Positions 6,254 to 6,544 of a stretch of DNA of 6,544 nt are shown one piece after another. The stretch's first letter is position 1. Every line of letters begins with the position of its first letter. The notes under the pieces were generated by a model. It saw nothing but the letters and a program-made list of their open reading frames with translations, was not told the origin of the DNA and made no database searches. A program made the position numbers and the translations under genes. This stretch comes from Candidatus Krumholzibacteriia bacterium (GTDB lineage: Bacteria > Krumholzibacteriota > Krumholzibacteriia > LZORAL124-64-63): assembly GCA_014859985.1 (NCBI GenBank), contig JACZKN010000255.1, positions 1 to 6,544 of the forward strand, read 5' to 3'.

Positions 6254-6272
6254 CGGCGGCTTGCGGCCGCCG
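6254..6272 (-). terminator. Possible hairpin terminator after the HNH gene
   Basis: CGGCGGC (6254-6260), loop TTGCG, GCCGCCG (6266-6272): a perfect 7-bp stem starting 12 bases after the HNH stop codon on the minus strand. There is no T-run behind it, so intrinsic termination is uncertain. GC-rich genomes produce such stems by chance. Confidence 0.3.
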
Positions 6273-6284
6273 CATCCGCCCCGG

Positions 6285-6544
6285 TTACCCACCCGGCGCT
6301 GCCGCCGCTGCGCCCACGCCCCGCTCGTGCCACCACCGATGGCAGGCGGCGCAGAGCGTCACGAGATTGGCGGCTGCGTTGGTCCCGCCGCTTTCGCGCG
6401 GCACCACGTGGTGCACCTCGAGGAACCGCGTGCGCCCGCAGCCCGGCGCCCGGCAACGGTGCCGATCCCGGGCCAGCACCTCGCGCCGCACCCGGGGCGC
6501 GATGGTGGCCGTGTTGCGGCGCCCCGGCCGGACCAGGACGGCGT
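6285..6544 (-). CDS. HNH endonuclease, C-terminal fragment (5' end off window)
   Basis: The last 85 residues of an HNH nuclease; the frame is open to the right edge with no start needed inside the window. The visible part reads RRNTATIAPRVRREVLARD, then a zinc-binding pair CRAPGC, the catalytic EVHHVVPRE, then the TNAAANLVTLC Asn and CAACHRWWHE with the final His. All HNH residues and both Cys pairs are intact, so the nuclease domain looks functional. It ends in an Ala/Gly tail (VGAAAAAPGG). The T-I-x-P-x-x-R-R-x-V-x-x-RD lead-in is like that of long HNH proteins whose N-terminal part is a DUF222-type region, which would lie off the edge. A GTG at 6491 is possible as a start but would cut into the conserved lead-in, so I treat the gene as partial. 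No restriction or phage neighbour is visible, so its role is unknown. Confidence 0.88.
   Translation of the reverse strand, partial: AVLVRPGRRNTATIAPRVRREVLARDRHRCRAPGCGRTRFLEVHHVVPRESGGTNAAANLVTLCAACHRWWHERGVGAAAAAPGG

Noticed and set aside
6135..6275. Upstream extension of the S9 peptidase to 6275
   Set aside because: The extra 47 residues are Arg/Pro-rich, would bury the signal peptide and would overlap the promoter-like element. ATG 6134 has its own GGAG site.
6285..6544. HNH gene as a sign of a restriction or phage-defence island
   Set aside because: Only a stand-alone HNH C-terminus is visible, without methyltransferase, helicase, integrase or phage genes. HNH proteins of this kind are scattered widely in genomes.

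Overview
The window is very GC-rich bacterial DNA with tight coding. Almost every gene carries a Sec-type or lipoprotein signal peptide, and a membrane-anchored two-component kinase is present. This fits a Gram-negative, free-living or environmental bacterium of a high-GC lineage such as those seen in FCB-group or deltaproteobacterial-type genomes. The taxonomic guess is inference only: there is no rRNA or marker gene here.

Layout, left to right. (1) Positions 1-1671, minus strand: a sensor histidine kinase with a periplasmic amino-acid-type solute-binding domain; its C-terminal end lies beyond the left edge. (2) 1778-2824, minus: a secreted, probably lipid-anchored isoaspartyl peptidase/L-asparaginase. 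It lies upstream of the kinase in the same direction, 106 bp away. (3) 2953-3396, plus: a small single-domain receiver protein in which every catalytic position of a response regulator has been replaced, with Glu at the phospho-acceptor site. It is divergent from the asparaginase. (4) 3393-3997, minus: a small lipoprotein of unknown function whose signal peptide and mature domain are in different frames (a one-base frameshift). It converges on the receiver gene, and both stop codons lie inside one CTAG. (5) 4053-6134, minus: a secreted S9-family prolyl oligopeptidase/acylaminoacyl peptidase with a complete catalytic triad. (6) 6285-6544, minus: the C-terminal end of an HNH nuclease that enters from the right edge.

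Functionally, the window holds two secreted enzymes that release amino acids or peptides (the S9 peptidase and the isoaspartyl peptidase), a kinase that looks built to sense a small polar ligand in the periplasm, and a degenerate receiver. A local amino-acid or peptide sensing circuit is an attractive reading, but it rests on adjacency only. The two peptidase genes share an extended -10-like element, CGTGCTAT[AG][AT]TCCC, at similar distances upstream of their starts.

I see no mobile element, CRISPR array, tRNA or rRNA, and no clear-cut new multi-gene system. The features most worth a second look are the pseudo-receiver and the frameshifted lipoprotein.
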